From an uncultured Christensenella sp. (GTDB lineage Bacteria > Bacillota > Clostridia > Christensenellales > UBA3700), in contig CAJTYW010000003.1 of assembly GCA_910583995.1 (NCBI GenBank), forward strand, positions 100,512 through 164,511: 64,000 nt of DNA. The letters run 5' to 3'. Position 1 is the first letter of the stretch; each line of letters opens with the position of its first letter. The position numbers were made by a program, and so were the translations under genes. The notes beneath the pieces are model-generated. The model did not search any database and was not told the origin of the DNA. It was given only the letters and a program-made list of their open reading frames with translations. Positions 42,572 through 50,469 of this stretch are shown one piece after another.

Positions 42572-42600
42572 TTGACAAATAATATTATAAATTATATAAT
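42572..42600 (+). promoter_or_regulatory. Near-consensus promoter for the cytidylate-kinase-like gene
   Basis: TTGACA (42572-42577), a 17-base spacer and TATAAT (42595-42600); both boxes match the consensus. Confidence 0.75.
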
Positions 42601-42670
42601 AGAAAAAAAGATTTAATTTAGTAAATTTATAATAAAATTGATACTAAATAGATTTTTTAAGGGGGGATTT

Positions 42671-43300
42671 ATGAAAAATAATTTTGTTATTACACTTGCA
42701 AGACAATATGGCTGTGGTGGTAGAACCGTTGGCAAAATCGTGGCAGAAAAATTGGGGATTGGTTATTATGATACCGATTTAATCAAATTAGCAGCAGAAA
42801 AAAATGGCGTAAATCCAGAATTTTATAAAGAGTTTGACGAAAAAGCAACAAGCAAATTTGCAAGTATGTTTGGTTATTCAACAGGTGTAGGTAATTTTTA
42901 TAGTGCAAATTATACCGATATGGTTATTAATGACAAAGTTTACTTTGCGCAAAGCGAAGTTATAAAAGAAGTTGCCGAAAAACCTTGCGTAATTGTTGGC
43001 AGATGTGCAGACTATGTGCTTGAAGGTAAGAAAAACCTTGTTAAAGTTTTTCTTCACGCTGATATGGACGCTAGAAGAGATAGAATCGTCAATAAATATG
43101 GTATAAAAGATGTTAAAAATATTGATAAGTATATCTTTAAGGCAGATAAACATAGGGCACAATATTACAACACTTATACAGATAAGGAATGGGGTGATAT
43201 TAAAAATTACGATATCACTATTAATACATCAAAACTAACACTTGAAAAAGTGGCAGATATAATTTTACATTATTTGGAACAATTGGAGGAAATTAATTAA
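42671..43300 (+). CDS. Cytidylate-kinase-like family protein
   Basis: 209 residues from ATG 42671, fixed by the AAGGGGGG ribosome binding site; the upstream TTG of the same frame has none. FVITLARQYGCGGRTVGKIVAEKLG (split: FVITLARQYGCGG, RTVGKIVAEKLG) is a modified P-loop of the Cytidylate_kin_2 family; YYDTDLI and VIVGRCADYVL follow, and arginine-rich HADMDARRDRIVNKYG with the later YYNTYTDKEWG are the lid-like parts. True substrate is not established for the family; nucleotide or small-molecule phosphorylation is assumed. It overlaps the next gene by one base (TAATG), so the two are coupled. Confidence 0.75.
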   Translation: MKNNFVITLARQYGCGGRTVGKIVAEKLGIGYYDTDLIKLAAEKNGVNPEFYKEFDEKATSKFASMFGYSTGVGNFYSANYTDMVINDKVYFAQSEVIKEVAEKPCVIVGRCADYVLEGKKNLVKVFLHADMDARRDRIVNKYGIKDVKNIDKYIFKADKHRAQYYNTYTDKEWGDIKNYDITINTSKLTLEKVADIILHYLEQLEEIN

Positions 43301-43761
43301 TGGACAGACAGGAAAAGGCTTACGAGTGCTTTAAGGAAGGTTATAATTGCGCTCAAGCAATAATTATGGCATTCTCAGATGATTTGCCTATTGATAAGGA
43401 ACTACTTTTAAAATTCAGCAGTGCGTTTGGTGGCGGCTTTGCAAGAACAAGAAATTTGTGCGGTGCAGTTGCAGGGATTGGTATGGTTTTAGGTGTACTT
43501 AAAGATACTTTAGGCAGTGTAGCCGAAGATAAAAAAGATATTTACGAAAAAGTTCGCAATCTAACTGACCAGTTTGAAGCAATGAACGGTAGCCTACTTT
43601 GTGGCGAGCTTTTAAAAAATATTAAAAACATTACAAAAGATTATGTGCCGTCAGAAAGAACTGCCGAGTATTATGCAGTTCGTCCTTGCGTTAAGTTTAT
43701 TTTGGAAGCAACAAAACTTACAGAAGATTATTTAGTTTCACAAGGAATTATTAAGGCTTAA
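43300..43761 (+). CDS. C_GCAxxG_C_C family protein
   Basis: A 153-residue member of the redox-active-cysteine family named after its motif. Here the N-terminus shows AYECFKEGYNCAQAI (C and CAQA elements), AFGGGFARTRNLCGAVAGIGMVLG (split: AFGGGFARTRNLCG, AVAGIGMVLG) with the CGA..G element, and further Cys at LLCGEL and RPCVKF. The conserved cysteines suggest metal or Fe-S binding or redox chemistry; no reaction is established. Overlaps the cytidylate-kinase-like gene by a base and ends in a strong terminator, giving a clean two-gene operon. Confidence 0.85.
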   Translation: MDRQEKAYECFKEGYNCAQAIIMAFSDDLPIDKELLLKFSSAFGGGFARTRNLCGAVAGIGMVLGVLKDTLGSVAEDKKDIYEKVRNLTDQFEAMNGSLLCGELLKNIKNITKDYVPSERTAEYYAVRPCVKFILEATKLTEDYLVSQGIIKA

Positions 43762-43770
43762 TAAAATTTA

Positions 43771-43806
43771 TTAATGATACTAAGCAATTTAGTATCATTA
43801 ATTTTT
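43771..43806 (+). terminator. Intrinsic terminator after the two-gene operon
   Basis: TTAATGATACTAA (43771-43783) pairs perfectly with TTAGTATCATTAA (43789-43801), followed by T's. Confidence 0.85.
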
Positions 43807-43861
43807 AAATTATAATTAAATAGCGATTTTACAATAATTAACAAAGGAAAAGAAAACAAAA

Positions 43862-46342
43862 ATGAGAAAAATAATATCATTATTTCTTGCATCATCAATT
43901 GATGACATAGCATTTGACAGATTGGCGATTGGAGATTTTATAAATCAACTTAACAATATCTATGAATCTAAAGATATTTTTATAAAATTATATAAATGTG
44001 AAAGTGAAGATATGGACCACTCAGTCAAATTAGCTGGCAGTCAGAAATCTTTGGACGAAATAGTGGAAAGTTCTGACCTTTGCTTTGTTATTTTTTGGCA
44101 TAAAGCAGGTGGATACACTATGCACGAGCTTGAAGTTGCAAAAGCTGCTTTTGAAAAAGCAAATAAGCCTAAAATAGTTATTTATTTTAAAAAAATTGTT
44201 AATGATTCAATACCTGAAGATATAAAGGAAATAATGGGGTATATTGATGCTAAAATGAAGCATTATTATAGGGAATATGAGCATATTGATTCTTTAAAGC
44301 TTGGTATTATTACGCAATTACAAGTAAATAACTATGTTAATGATGAACTTAAGGTGGAAAATGATGCGATAATGCTAAATAACCAAAGTGTGATAAGCAC
44401 AAATTCGATACCATTATTCAGTGTTAATAATGAGTATTTGGAATTGTTAAATCGACATAAAAATTTGCGCGAAAGGCGTAAAAAATTGGAAGAAGAATAC
44501 AACAAAAATCAAAATAATTATAAATTGGGTAAAGAATTATCAAAATGTTCGAAAGAATGTGACAGAGTAAAGGAAGATTTAGACGATTTGACAAATAGTA
44601 TTTTAGAAATTGGAAATAAACTTGCAGTTATGACATCAAGCGGAGTAGCAATTACACAAAATATGCGAAAAGCAATAAAACTTTTTGATGAAGGAGATTA
44701 TGATGGCGTATTAGATGCATTGCCACCTAATTTGATTTTTGAAGACTTATCTAAATTGAATATAAAAGAGAATTGTTTGCTAAGTGAAAGAATTGCTTAT
44801 ATTGAAGAGTTAAGATTAAGCATTTTAGCATTAAAGGCACAAGGCAAATGGATTGATGTACACGATTGTTATGAAAAATGTGTTAAAGAAGTTGCAGGTA
44901 GAATGGATATGCCAAAAACTATTTTATATGAATATGCAACTTTTTTATATGAACAAAAGCAATTTAAAAAATGTAAAGAAATATGTGAGCTTATAATTTA
45001 TTGCTATAATTATAAGTTGCAAAAAACGCCTGAAAAAGACATTGCCGATGTAAATAATTTATATGGTTTGGTACTATTTAATTTAAACGAATATGAAAAA
45101 TCACAGAGCTATTTTGAAAAAGCTCTTGAAATTAGAAGAAGCCTAAAAGACACACAAGATAAAAAGAATTATTCTATTGCTGAAAGTTGCAACAATTTAG
45201 CAAAAGTTTTCTACGCTATCAATGACCATAAAAATGCTGAAAAACTATTTAACGAAGCAATGGAATTATATTCTACATTACAACAACGTACGAATATAAC
45301 AATAAAAATGGCAACGGCTAAAAAAGATTTGGCACAGTTGTATTATCAAATGAACAGACACGAGATGGCAGCAAATATTTATCGTGAAACTTTGGACTTA
45401 TTAAAAAAACTAGCAAAGTATAATAATGATTGCTATGATGAAATGATTTATGAAACATCATTTAAATTAGCGAGTGTTTATGTTGCAATAATAAGGCACA
45501 GGAAACTTGATAGGTATTTTATATCTGCTTTAATGACGAAAAATAAACTTATTGAAAGTGAAAATAAATTTGCATTTAGCAATTATCTAGAAAAATTTAC
45601 AGTATATTTAAAAATCTTATATGAGAGTAAAGAATATTGCAAATATGCAAATGAGCTTTCAAACATAGTTGAAAGCTTGCAAAAACAAAAATTAGGTGAT
45701 ATAGATAATATTAAAAATTATTTGGAGTATAATTTTGAATTTTATAATAAACAATTTGATATTTTAGAAATAGAAGACTTGTGCTATACTGCATTAGATA
45801 TGGCTAGCAAATTGGCTAGACACAATCCAGAAGCGTTTGAAATTGAAGTTACAAAAGCATTAAATTTACTTGGCGAATTAAAAGTGCAATTAGAAGAATA
45901 CGAAGAAGCTGAAAAAAGTTTTAATGATGCAATTGTTATTCAAAATAAACTTATTTTATTTAATCCTGAATATTCTGAACAGATGCTTGCAGGGACTTAT
46001 TGTAATATGGGATTATTGTATATGAATTGGAATCGGTATGAGAAAAGTGTATATTATTACGAAAAAGCTATTGAAATATATAAAAAATATGCAGATACCA
46101 AGTCAGGAGCATATTGTAATGAACTTGCAAGAACATACAATAGTTTAGCAAATGTTTATTTAAAACAAAAAGATAAATGCACGGCAAATTTATACTATTC
46201 AAAATCAATTAACATATATATTTCACTTTATTATAAAAGCCCTGTTGCTTATATTGATAGATTAATTAACACAGTAGGAAATATTGTTAATTCTTTGGAT
46301 AGTGAAAATGAAAAGGAAATAATGCAAAAATTTTTGTTATAA
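43862..46342 (+). CDS. Large protein with a TIR/DUF4062-like N-terminus, coiled coil and TPR repeats
   Basis: 826 residues, no signal or membrane segment. Residues 1-140 look like a TIR/DUF4062-type signalling domain: SLFLASSIDDIAFDRLAIGDF (split: SLFLASSIDDI, AFDRLAIGDF) parallels the FISSTF.D...ER start, DLCFVIFWHKAGGYTMHELEVA (split: DLCFVIFWHKAGGYT, MHELEVA) holds Glu89 where TIR NADases carry the catalytic Glu of W...EL. A coiled coil follows (about 190-260). From about 350 to the end are TPR units such as NLYGLVLFNLNEYEKSQSYF, CNNLAKVFYAINDHKNAEKLF, GLLYMNWNRYEKSVYYYEKA. A possible immune or regulatory protein with a TPR sensor. It stands alone, with no partner effector gene. Domain assignment of the N-terminus is by eye. 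Confidence 0.6.
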   Translation: MRKIISLFLASSIDDIAFDRLAIGDFINQLNNIYESKDIFIKLYKCESEDMDHSVKLAGSQKSLDEIVESSDLCFVIFWHKAGGYTMHELEVAKAAFEKANKPKIVIYFKKIVNDSIPEDIKEIMGYIDAKMKHYYREYEHIDSLKLGIITQLQVNNYVNDELKVENDAIMLNNQSVISTNSIPLFSVNNEYLELLNRHKNLRERRKKLEEEYNKNQNNYKLGKELSKCSKECDRVKEDLDDLTNSILEIGNKLAVMTSSGVAITQNMRKAIKLFDEGDYDGVLDALPPNLIFEDLSKLNIKENCLLSERIAYIEELRLSILALKAQGKWIDVHDCYEKCVKEVAGRMDMPKTILYEYATFLYEQKQFKKCKEICELIIYCYNYKLQKTPEKDIADVNNLYGLVLFNLNEYEKSQSYFEKALEIRRSLKDTQDKKNYSIAESCNNLAKVFYAINDHKNAEKLFNEAMELYSTLQQRTNITIKMATAKKDLAQLYYQMNRHEMAANIYRETLDLLKKLAKYNNDCYDEMIYETSFKLASVYVAIIRHRKLDRYFISALMTKNKLIESENKFAFSNYLEKFTVYLKILYESKEYCKYANELSNIVESLQKQKLGDIDNIKNYLEYNFEFYNKQFDILEIEDLCYTALDMASKLARHNPEAFEIEVTKALNLLGELKVQLEEYEEAEKSFNDAIVIQNKLILFNPEYSEQMLAGTYCNMGLLYMNWNRYEKSVYYYEKAIEIYKKYADTKSGAYCNELARTYNSLANVYLKQKDKCTANLYYSKSINIYISLYYKSPVAYIDRLINTVGNIVNSLDSENEKEIMQKFLL

Positions 46343-46361
46343 ATTTTAATAAAACAACTAT

Positions 46362-46394
46362 AAAAATGACTTTTGTCTAAAAGTCATTTTTTTG
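46362..46394 (+). terminator. Intrinsic terminator after the TIR-like/TPR gene
   Basis: AAAAATGACTTT (46362-46373) pairs with AAAGTCATTTTT (46380-46391), followed by TTTG. Confidence 0.85.
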
Positions 46395-46534
46395 TTTTAG
46401 TTTTGCTATTAGTATGTAATAAAATTTGTGATTTGAAATATAGTATTATGTATAGCGAATAATTTTTCTATTAAATTCATTCAAATTTATCTGCTATTTT
46501 TTATCAATAAAATTAAAAATTTGCATAAAAATGC

Positions 46535-46563
46535 TTGACAAATGTTTATTGCATAAGTATAAT
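46535..46563 (+). promoter_or_regulatory. Consensus promoter of the feo operon
   Basis: TTGACA (46535-46540), a 17-base spacer and TATAAT (46558-46563), a perfect match. The leader is about 170 bases; AGAGTT/AACTCT followed by TTTTTT (46570-46594) forms a small terminator-like hairpin at the transcript's start. Confidence 0.8.
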
Positions 46564-46605
46564 ATAGGCAGAGTTAATAGATAAACTCTTTTTTAATGGT
46601 TTTAA

Positions 46606-46621
46606 GTTCGCCTAGGCGAAC
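46606..46621. promoter_or_regulatory. Palindromic operator candidate in the feo leader
   Basis: GTTCGCCTAGGCGAAC is a perfect 16-bp palindrome, far richer in GC than its surroundings, about 36 bases after the predicted transcription start. Its form (TTnnCCTAGGnnAA) recalls DtxR/IdeR-family iron-repressor sites, which is a reasonable fit for a ferrous-iron operon. Confidence 0.5.
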
Positions 46622-46742
46622 CAAAAAAAAGATTGCAATCAAATAAAAAGTAAAGTTAATTACTATTGATTAATTATGATATTATTAATTGGTAAAAAAC
46701 TTTAAAAGATTATCATTAAAAAAGAAAAAACGGGAGGATAGT

Positions 46743-46955
46743 ATGCCAATAGTTTTAGCACCTGTAGATACCGAACTTATGGTATTGAAAATTGTAGCAA
46801 ATCAAGATATAAAAAGGCATCTTGAAGATTTGGGAATCATTGTAGGCACAAAAATAAAATTAATCAGCAATAGTGGTGGTAACGTGATTTGTGAAATAAA
46901 AGATGGAAGAATTGCGTTGGATACAGAAACTGCAAGAAAGATATTTGTAGCTTAG
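46743..46955 (+). CDS. feoA: FeoA-family protein (first copy)
   Basis: 70 residues from ATG 46743, chosen because GGGAGGATAGT lies immediately upstream; the longer frame from 46689 has a Lys-rich N-terminus foreign to the family. It is an SH3-like beta-barrel: APVDTELMVLKI, HLEDLGIIVGTKIKLISNSGG (split: HLEDLGIIVGTKI, KLISNSGG) matches the L..LG...G..V.V.....G element, and VICEIKDGRIALD the closing strands. FeoA helps the FeoB ferrous-iron transporter. It is followed 9 bases later by a second FeoA. Confidence 0.85.
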   Translation: MPIVLAPVDTELMVLKIVANQDIKRHLEDLGIIVGTKIKLISNSGGNVICEIKDGRIALDTETARKIFVA

Positions 46956-46964
46956 GAGATTGTT

Positions 46965-47198
46965 ATGCAAAAGAAATTGAGTGAATTTAAAATCGGTGAG
47001 CGGGGAATTATTTTAAAAGTCGAAGGTGAAGGTAAAGTTAGAAGGAGACTTTTTGATATGGGAGTAACACCGGGGGCTGAAGTTCTTATGAGAAAGAAAG
47101 CACCGCTTGGGGACCCAATCGAAATCAATATTAGAAGCTACGAGTTAACATTACGAAAAGTTGAAGCTTCTTGCATTACTTTGGAGGTAATCGAATGA
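46965..47198 (+). CDS. feoA: FeoA-family protein (second copy)
   Basis: 77 residues, SH3-like. KIGERGIILKVEGEGKVRRRLFDMG (split: KIGERGIILKVEG, EGKVRRRLFDMG), VTPGAEVLMRKKAPLGDPIEI and SYELTLRKVEAS follow the canonical FeoA pattern (L..G..G.I..I.......RL..MG...G..V...R.APLGDP..I.......L.LR). It is closer to typical FeoA than the first copy. The ribosome binding site is TTAGGAGATT. Its stop overlaps the feoB start (ATGA). Two feoA genes before feoB are common in Clostridia. Confidence 0.9.
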   Translation: MQKKLSEFKIGERGIILKVEGEGKVRRRLFDMGVTPGAEVLMRKKAPLGDPIEINIRSYELTLRKVEASCITLEVIE

Positions 47199-49474
47199 AA
47201 AAATTTGCATTAGTAGGTAATCCTAACTGTGGCAAAACTACCTTGTTTAACAATTTGACAGGTAGTACTGCACATACGGGGAACTGGCCGGGGGTTACTG
47301 TTGATAGAAGGGAAGGCGAGTACAAAAAATGTCCTGAGCCTGTAACAATTGTGGATTTACCAGGTATTTATTCGCTATCTCCTTATACGCCAGAAGAAGT
47401 AGTGTCAAGAAACTTTATTTTGGATGAAAAACCCGATTGTATAATAAATATTATAGATGCAACAAATCTTGAGCGTAATTTGTATTTGTCGACACAAATT
47501 TTGGAAATAGATGTTCCTATTATCATTGCATTAAATATGATTGACGAAGTCAAAAAAAGTGGTGATACCATTGATGCAGATGTGCTTGAGAAAAAAATCG
47601 GAGTGCCTGTTGTTGCAATATCTGCCTTAAAAGGTGAAGGCACAACAGAACTTATGGACAGAGCTTATGAGATAGCTGAGCAAAAAAGAGATGGTTTTAC
47701 TGTTTTAGAGCAGTCTAAACTAAGTCACTTGATTAATGATGTTGCAATTGCATTAAAAGGACAAAATATTGAAAACCCTTTATTTCACGCAGTAAAGCTT
47801 GTGGAAAGTGACGAACTTGAAGTTGCAGCGCACGAGCCGTTGCTTGGTATGATTGACAACTTTAAATCTACTTTTGAAGACGATATATTTGGCGTAGATT
47901 TTGAAGCGTTGATTGCTGACGGAAGATATAAATACATATCTAAAAATTACTCTACAGCACTTACAAGGAATAATAAAACAGATAAATCAAAACTTACCAA
48001 ATCAGATAAAATTGATAGAGTTTTGACCCATAGAATATGGGGAATACCAATGTTTTTGTTGATATTGTTTACTATATTCCATTTGGTATTTAGTGAAAAC
48101 TTTTTATTTATCGGTGCAGCACTAGGTAAAGACTGGGTCAGTCTTCCAGGTACAGCGTTTGAAGGGGTATTTGGTGCGGGCGGAATTAATTCCCCAGGTG
48201 CGATACTGCAAGGACTAATGGAAGTTTTAATGAACTGGATAACGGAAGGTGTAGCGGGATTACTTGTAAATGCTCCAGCTTGGGTAACAGGACTATTGTG
48301 TGATGGTATTTTAGGCGGACTATCTGCAGTATTATCATTTATTCCGCAAATATTATTGCTTTTAATGTTATTTTCTATTTTGGAAGATACAGGTTATATG
48401 GCAAGGGTTGCATTTATACTGGATAGAATTTTAAGAAGATTCGGTTTGTCAGGCAGAGCTTTTATGCCAATGATTATGGGCTTTGGTTGTTCTGTTCCTG
48501 CAATGATAAACACAAGGACACTTGCTGACGAAAATGAAAGAGTTACAACTGTAAGAGTTATACCATTTTTCAGTTGTGGTGCAAAATTACCAATATTAAC
48601 TGCAATTTCTGGCGGTATTGTAATGAGTTTTGGGGTAGGCAATGCAGACATAATAACTTATTCTATGTATGTTGTGGGGATAGTTACTGCGATTTTAACA
48701 GTGATTTTAATGAAAACAACAACTATGAAAGGTGAAGCCGCACCATTTATTATGGAATTGCCTAATTATCGCTTGCCACAATTTAAGAGTCTAATGCTTT
48801 TAATGTGGGACAAAGCAAAACACTTTATTCAAAAAGCGTTTACAATTATTCTTGCTTCTACAATAGTTATTTGGTTTGTATCACATTTTAGCTTTGATTG
48901 GAAATTTTTGCAAGATGCAGAGATGAATAATAGTATTTTAGCAGGATTTGGTAAATTAGTTCAACCACTATTTACACCATTGGGCTTTGGCTCACAATTA
49001 AATGAATGGGGTTGGGTATTTATAGTGTCAGCTATAACAGGACTTATTGCAAAAGAAAATGTTGTTGCAACCTTTGGTACTCTTGCAGCTTGTATCGGTG
49101 CAAGTGTAGTGGGAGGCGGAGCAGACGGTGTTGCGGAAACAGCACTTATGATTCAAGCATCTGGAATTACAATACCAGCGTTGATTGCGTTTATTGCCTT
49201 TAATATGACAACAATACCTTGTATGGCGGCAGTAGCAACAGCAAGAGCGGAAATGCCTAATAAAAAGAAATTTAAATGGACTTTGGTATTTTGGATTTGC
49301 ACATCGTATATAGTTGCAACAATTATTTATCTTGTAGGTAGCTGGTGGTGGACAATATTTATTGTATTGGCAGTAGTTGCTATGGTTATTGCGGGTATAA
49401 TTTTGTATAATTCAAAAAAGAAATTGTTTAATTTTAAATTTAAAAAGAAAAAATCAAAACAATCCGATAAATAA
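47195..49474 (+). CDS. feoB: Ferrous iron transporter FeoB
   Basis: A 759-residue inner-membrane Fe2+ importer. The start at 47195 follows GGAGGTAATCGA and overlaps feoA's stop. The N-terminal G domain has GNPNCGKTT (residues 8-16), the G2 region TGNWPGVTV, DLPGIYSLSPY, NMIDE and a SALKGEG. The rest is a membrane core of about eight to ten helices with the two Gate regions, including PMIMGFGCSVPAMINTRTL (Cys in the pathway) and FFSCGAKLPILTAI. The C-terminal tail is Lys-rich. No N-terminal FeoA fusion. A small Cys-rich membrane protein gene follows 23 bases later. Confidence 0.97.
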   Translation: MKKFALVGNPNCGKTTLFNNLTGSTAHTGNWPGVTVDRREGEYKKCPEPVTIVDLPGIYSLSPYTPEEVVSRNFILDEKPDCIINIIDATNLERNLYLSTQILEIDVPIIIALNMIDEVKKSGDTIDADVLEKKIGVPVVAISALKGEGTTELMDRAYEIAEQKRDGFTVLEQSKLSHLINDVAIALKGQNIENPLFHAVKLVESDELEVAAHEPLLGMIDNFKSTFEDDIFGVDFEALIADGRYKYISKNYSTALTRNNKTDKSKLTKSDKIDRVLTHRIWGIPMFLLILFTIFHLVFSENFLFIGAALGKDWVSLPGTAFEGVFGAGGINSPGAILQGLMEVLMNWITEGVAGLLVNAPAWVTGLLCDGILGGLSAVLSFIPQILLLLMLFSILEDTGYMARVAFILDRILRRFGLSGRAFMPMIMGFGCSVPAMINTRTLADENERVTTVRVIPFFSCGAKLPILTAISGGIVMSFGVGNADIITYSMYVVGIVTAILTVILMKTTTMKGEAAPFIMELPNYRLPQFKSLMLLMWDKAKHFIQKAFTIILASTIVIWFVSHFSFDWKFLQDAEMNNSILAGFGKLVQPLFTPLGFGSQLNEWGWVFIVSAITGLIAKENVVATFGTLAACIGASVVGGGADGVAETALMIQASGITIPALIAFIAFNMTTIPCMAAVATARAEMPNKKKFKWTLVFWICTSYIVATIIYLVGSWWWTIFIVLAVVAMVIAGIILYNSKKKLFNFKFKKKKSKQSDK

Positions 49475-49497
49475 ATTAAAAGTTTAAGGAAATTATT

Positions 49498-49698
49498 ATG
49501 CAAGTAATAGAAATTGTAGTTATTGTATGTAGTATTTTGTTTGTTTTAGGCGTAGCAGTATGGGCATTTATTCGCAAAAAACAAGGCAAGTCAAATTGTT
49601 CTTGTGGGGAATGTGATGGAAATTGTGCAAAATGCAAAGAAGCAATATTAAAAGCTAGAGAAAAAGCAAAAAAGAATAATAATACAGATAATAATTAA
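49498..49698 (+). CDS. FeoB-associated cysteine-rich membrane protein
   Basis: 66 residues: one membrane helix (about 5-24, VVIVCSILFVLGVAVWAFI), then a cysteine-rich cytosolic stretch CSCGECDGNCAKC (33-45) and a Lys/Asn tail. This is the form of the FeoB-associated Cys-rich family, found immediately after feoB in many Bacillota. It is thought to assist iron transfer through metal-binding cysteines; no activity is established. Last gene of the feo operon, with a terminator 60 bases on. Confidence 0.85.
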   Translation: MQVIEIVVIVCSILFVLGVAVWAFIRKKQGKSNCSCGECDGNCAKCKEAILKAREKAKKNNNTDNN

Positions 49699-49761
49699 TT
49701 ATTTAAAATCAACATAATGAAGCTGTAAAGCAAGTAAATTTATGGCTAAATTTAAGTCGTT

Positions 49762-49799
49762 AAAAAAGCATATTCGAGCTATTAGAATATGCTTTTTTT
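49762..49799 (+). terminator. Intrinsic terminator of the feo operon
   Basis: AAAAAAGCATATTC (49762-49775) pairs with GAATATGCTTTTTT (49785-49798) and is followed by T's. Confidence 0.85.
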
Positions 49800-49925
49800 A
49801 TACACTTTTTATACGTTTTGTAAAATAATATCATTTAATATCGATTTTTAAACAATTTTTTAACTCCTGTGATTGCGTATGTTATATTTTGTCATAGAAT
49901 AATTTAATGCAATTTTAAAATAAAC

Positions 49926-49954
49926 TTGACTATTTTATCGCAATGTACTATAAT
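49926..49954 (+). promoter_or_regulatory. Sigma-A-type promoter of the marR-ABC operon
   Basis: TTGACT (49926-49931), a 17-base spacer and TATAAT (49949-49954); the operator begins at the last base of the -10 box. Confidence 0.75.
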
Positions 49955-49976
49955 TTATCTAACGGGGTTAGATAAA
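49954..49976. promoter_or_regulatory. Probable MarR autoregulatory operator
   Basis: TTTATCTAAC (49954-49963), three bases GGG, then GTTAGATAAA (49967-49976): a perfect inverted repeat with 10-bp arms that overlaps the -10 box and transcription start and lies 10 bases before the marR start. Position and symmetry are those of MarR-family operators. Confidence 0.7.
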
Positions 49977-49986
49977 TAGGTGATTT

Positions 49987-50397
49987 ATGATTGATTGGGA
50001 TAAAGCATTATTAGATTTTAAAAATATGATGTCGCAACAGGATAGTATGAAAATTGTAAAAATGATGGAAGCGGGATATAAAGGCAAACTTATGATTTTG
50101 CAAATTTTACTATCAAACAATGGCAAGCTGTTTGCGGGGGAACTGGCTCAAAGATTAGGTGTTTCAACTGCTAGAGTAGCGGTAGCAATAAAGAGTTTGG
50201 AGCAAAAAGGATATGTAAACAGATGTCAATCGGAAACAGATGCAAGAAAAGTAGAGATTAGCATAACCGAATTAGGTGTTGAAGTACTTAACAATTATGT
50301 AAAGAAGGCAGATGATTTTTTGAAAGAAAAATTGCAGAAATTCAACGAAGAAGAATTGATTACATTTACTAAACTTTCCAAAAAGTTTTTCAGCTAG
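49987..50397 (+). CDS. MarR-family transcriptional regulator
   Basis: 136 residues with the winged-helix core: KLMILQILLSNNGKLFAGELAQRLGVSTARVAVAI (split: KLMILQILLSNNGKLF, AGELAQRLGVSTARVAVAI), LEQKGYVNRCQSETDARKVEISITELG (split: LEQKGYVNRCQSETDARK, VEISITELG), with the D.R wing typical of MarR, and flanking dimerisation helices. It probably represses its own operon through the operator that overlaps the promoter. The ABC exporter gene follows 72 bases downstream, so the pair likely senses and exports a toxic compound. The ribosome binding site is TAGGTGATTT. Confidence 0.85.
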   Translation: MIDWDKALLDFKNMMSQQDSMKIVKMMEAGYKGKLMILQILLSNNGKLFAGELAQRLGVSTARVAVAIKSLEQKGYVNRCQSETDARKVEISITELGVEVLNNYVKKADDFLKEKLQKFNEEELITFTKLSKKFFS

Positions 50398-50469
50398 AAG
50401 ATTATATTTAAATATATAGAGTTAAAAAGCTTGAATTCATATACTATAGCAATAAATTAAGGAGCAGCT

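Noticed and set aside
46965..47198. Second feoA as a recent duplication of the first
   Set aside because: The two proteins differ strongly; two divergent feoA genes before feoB is a normal arrangement in Clostridia.
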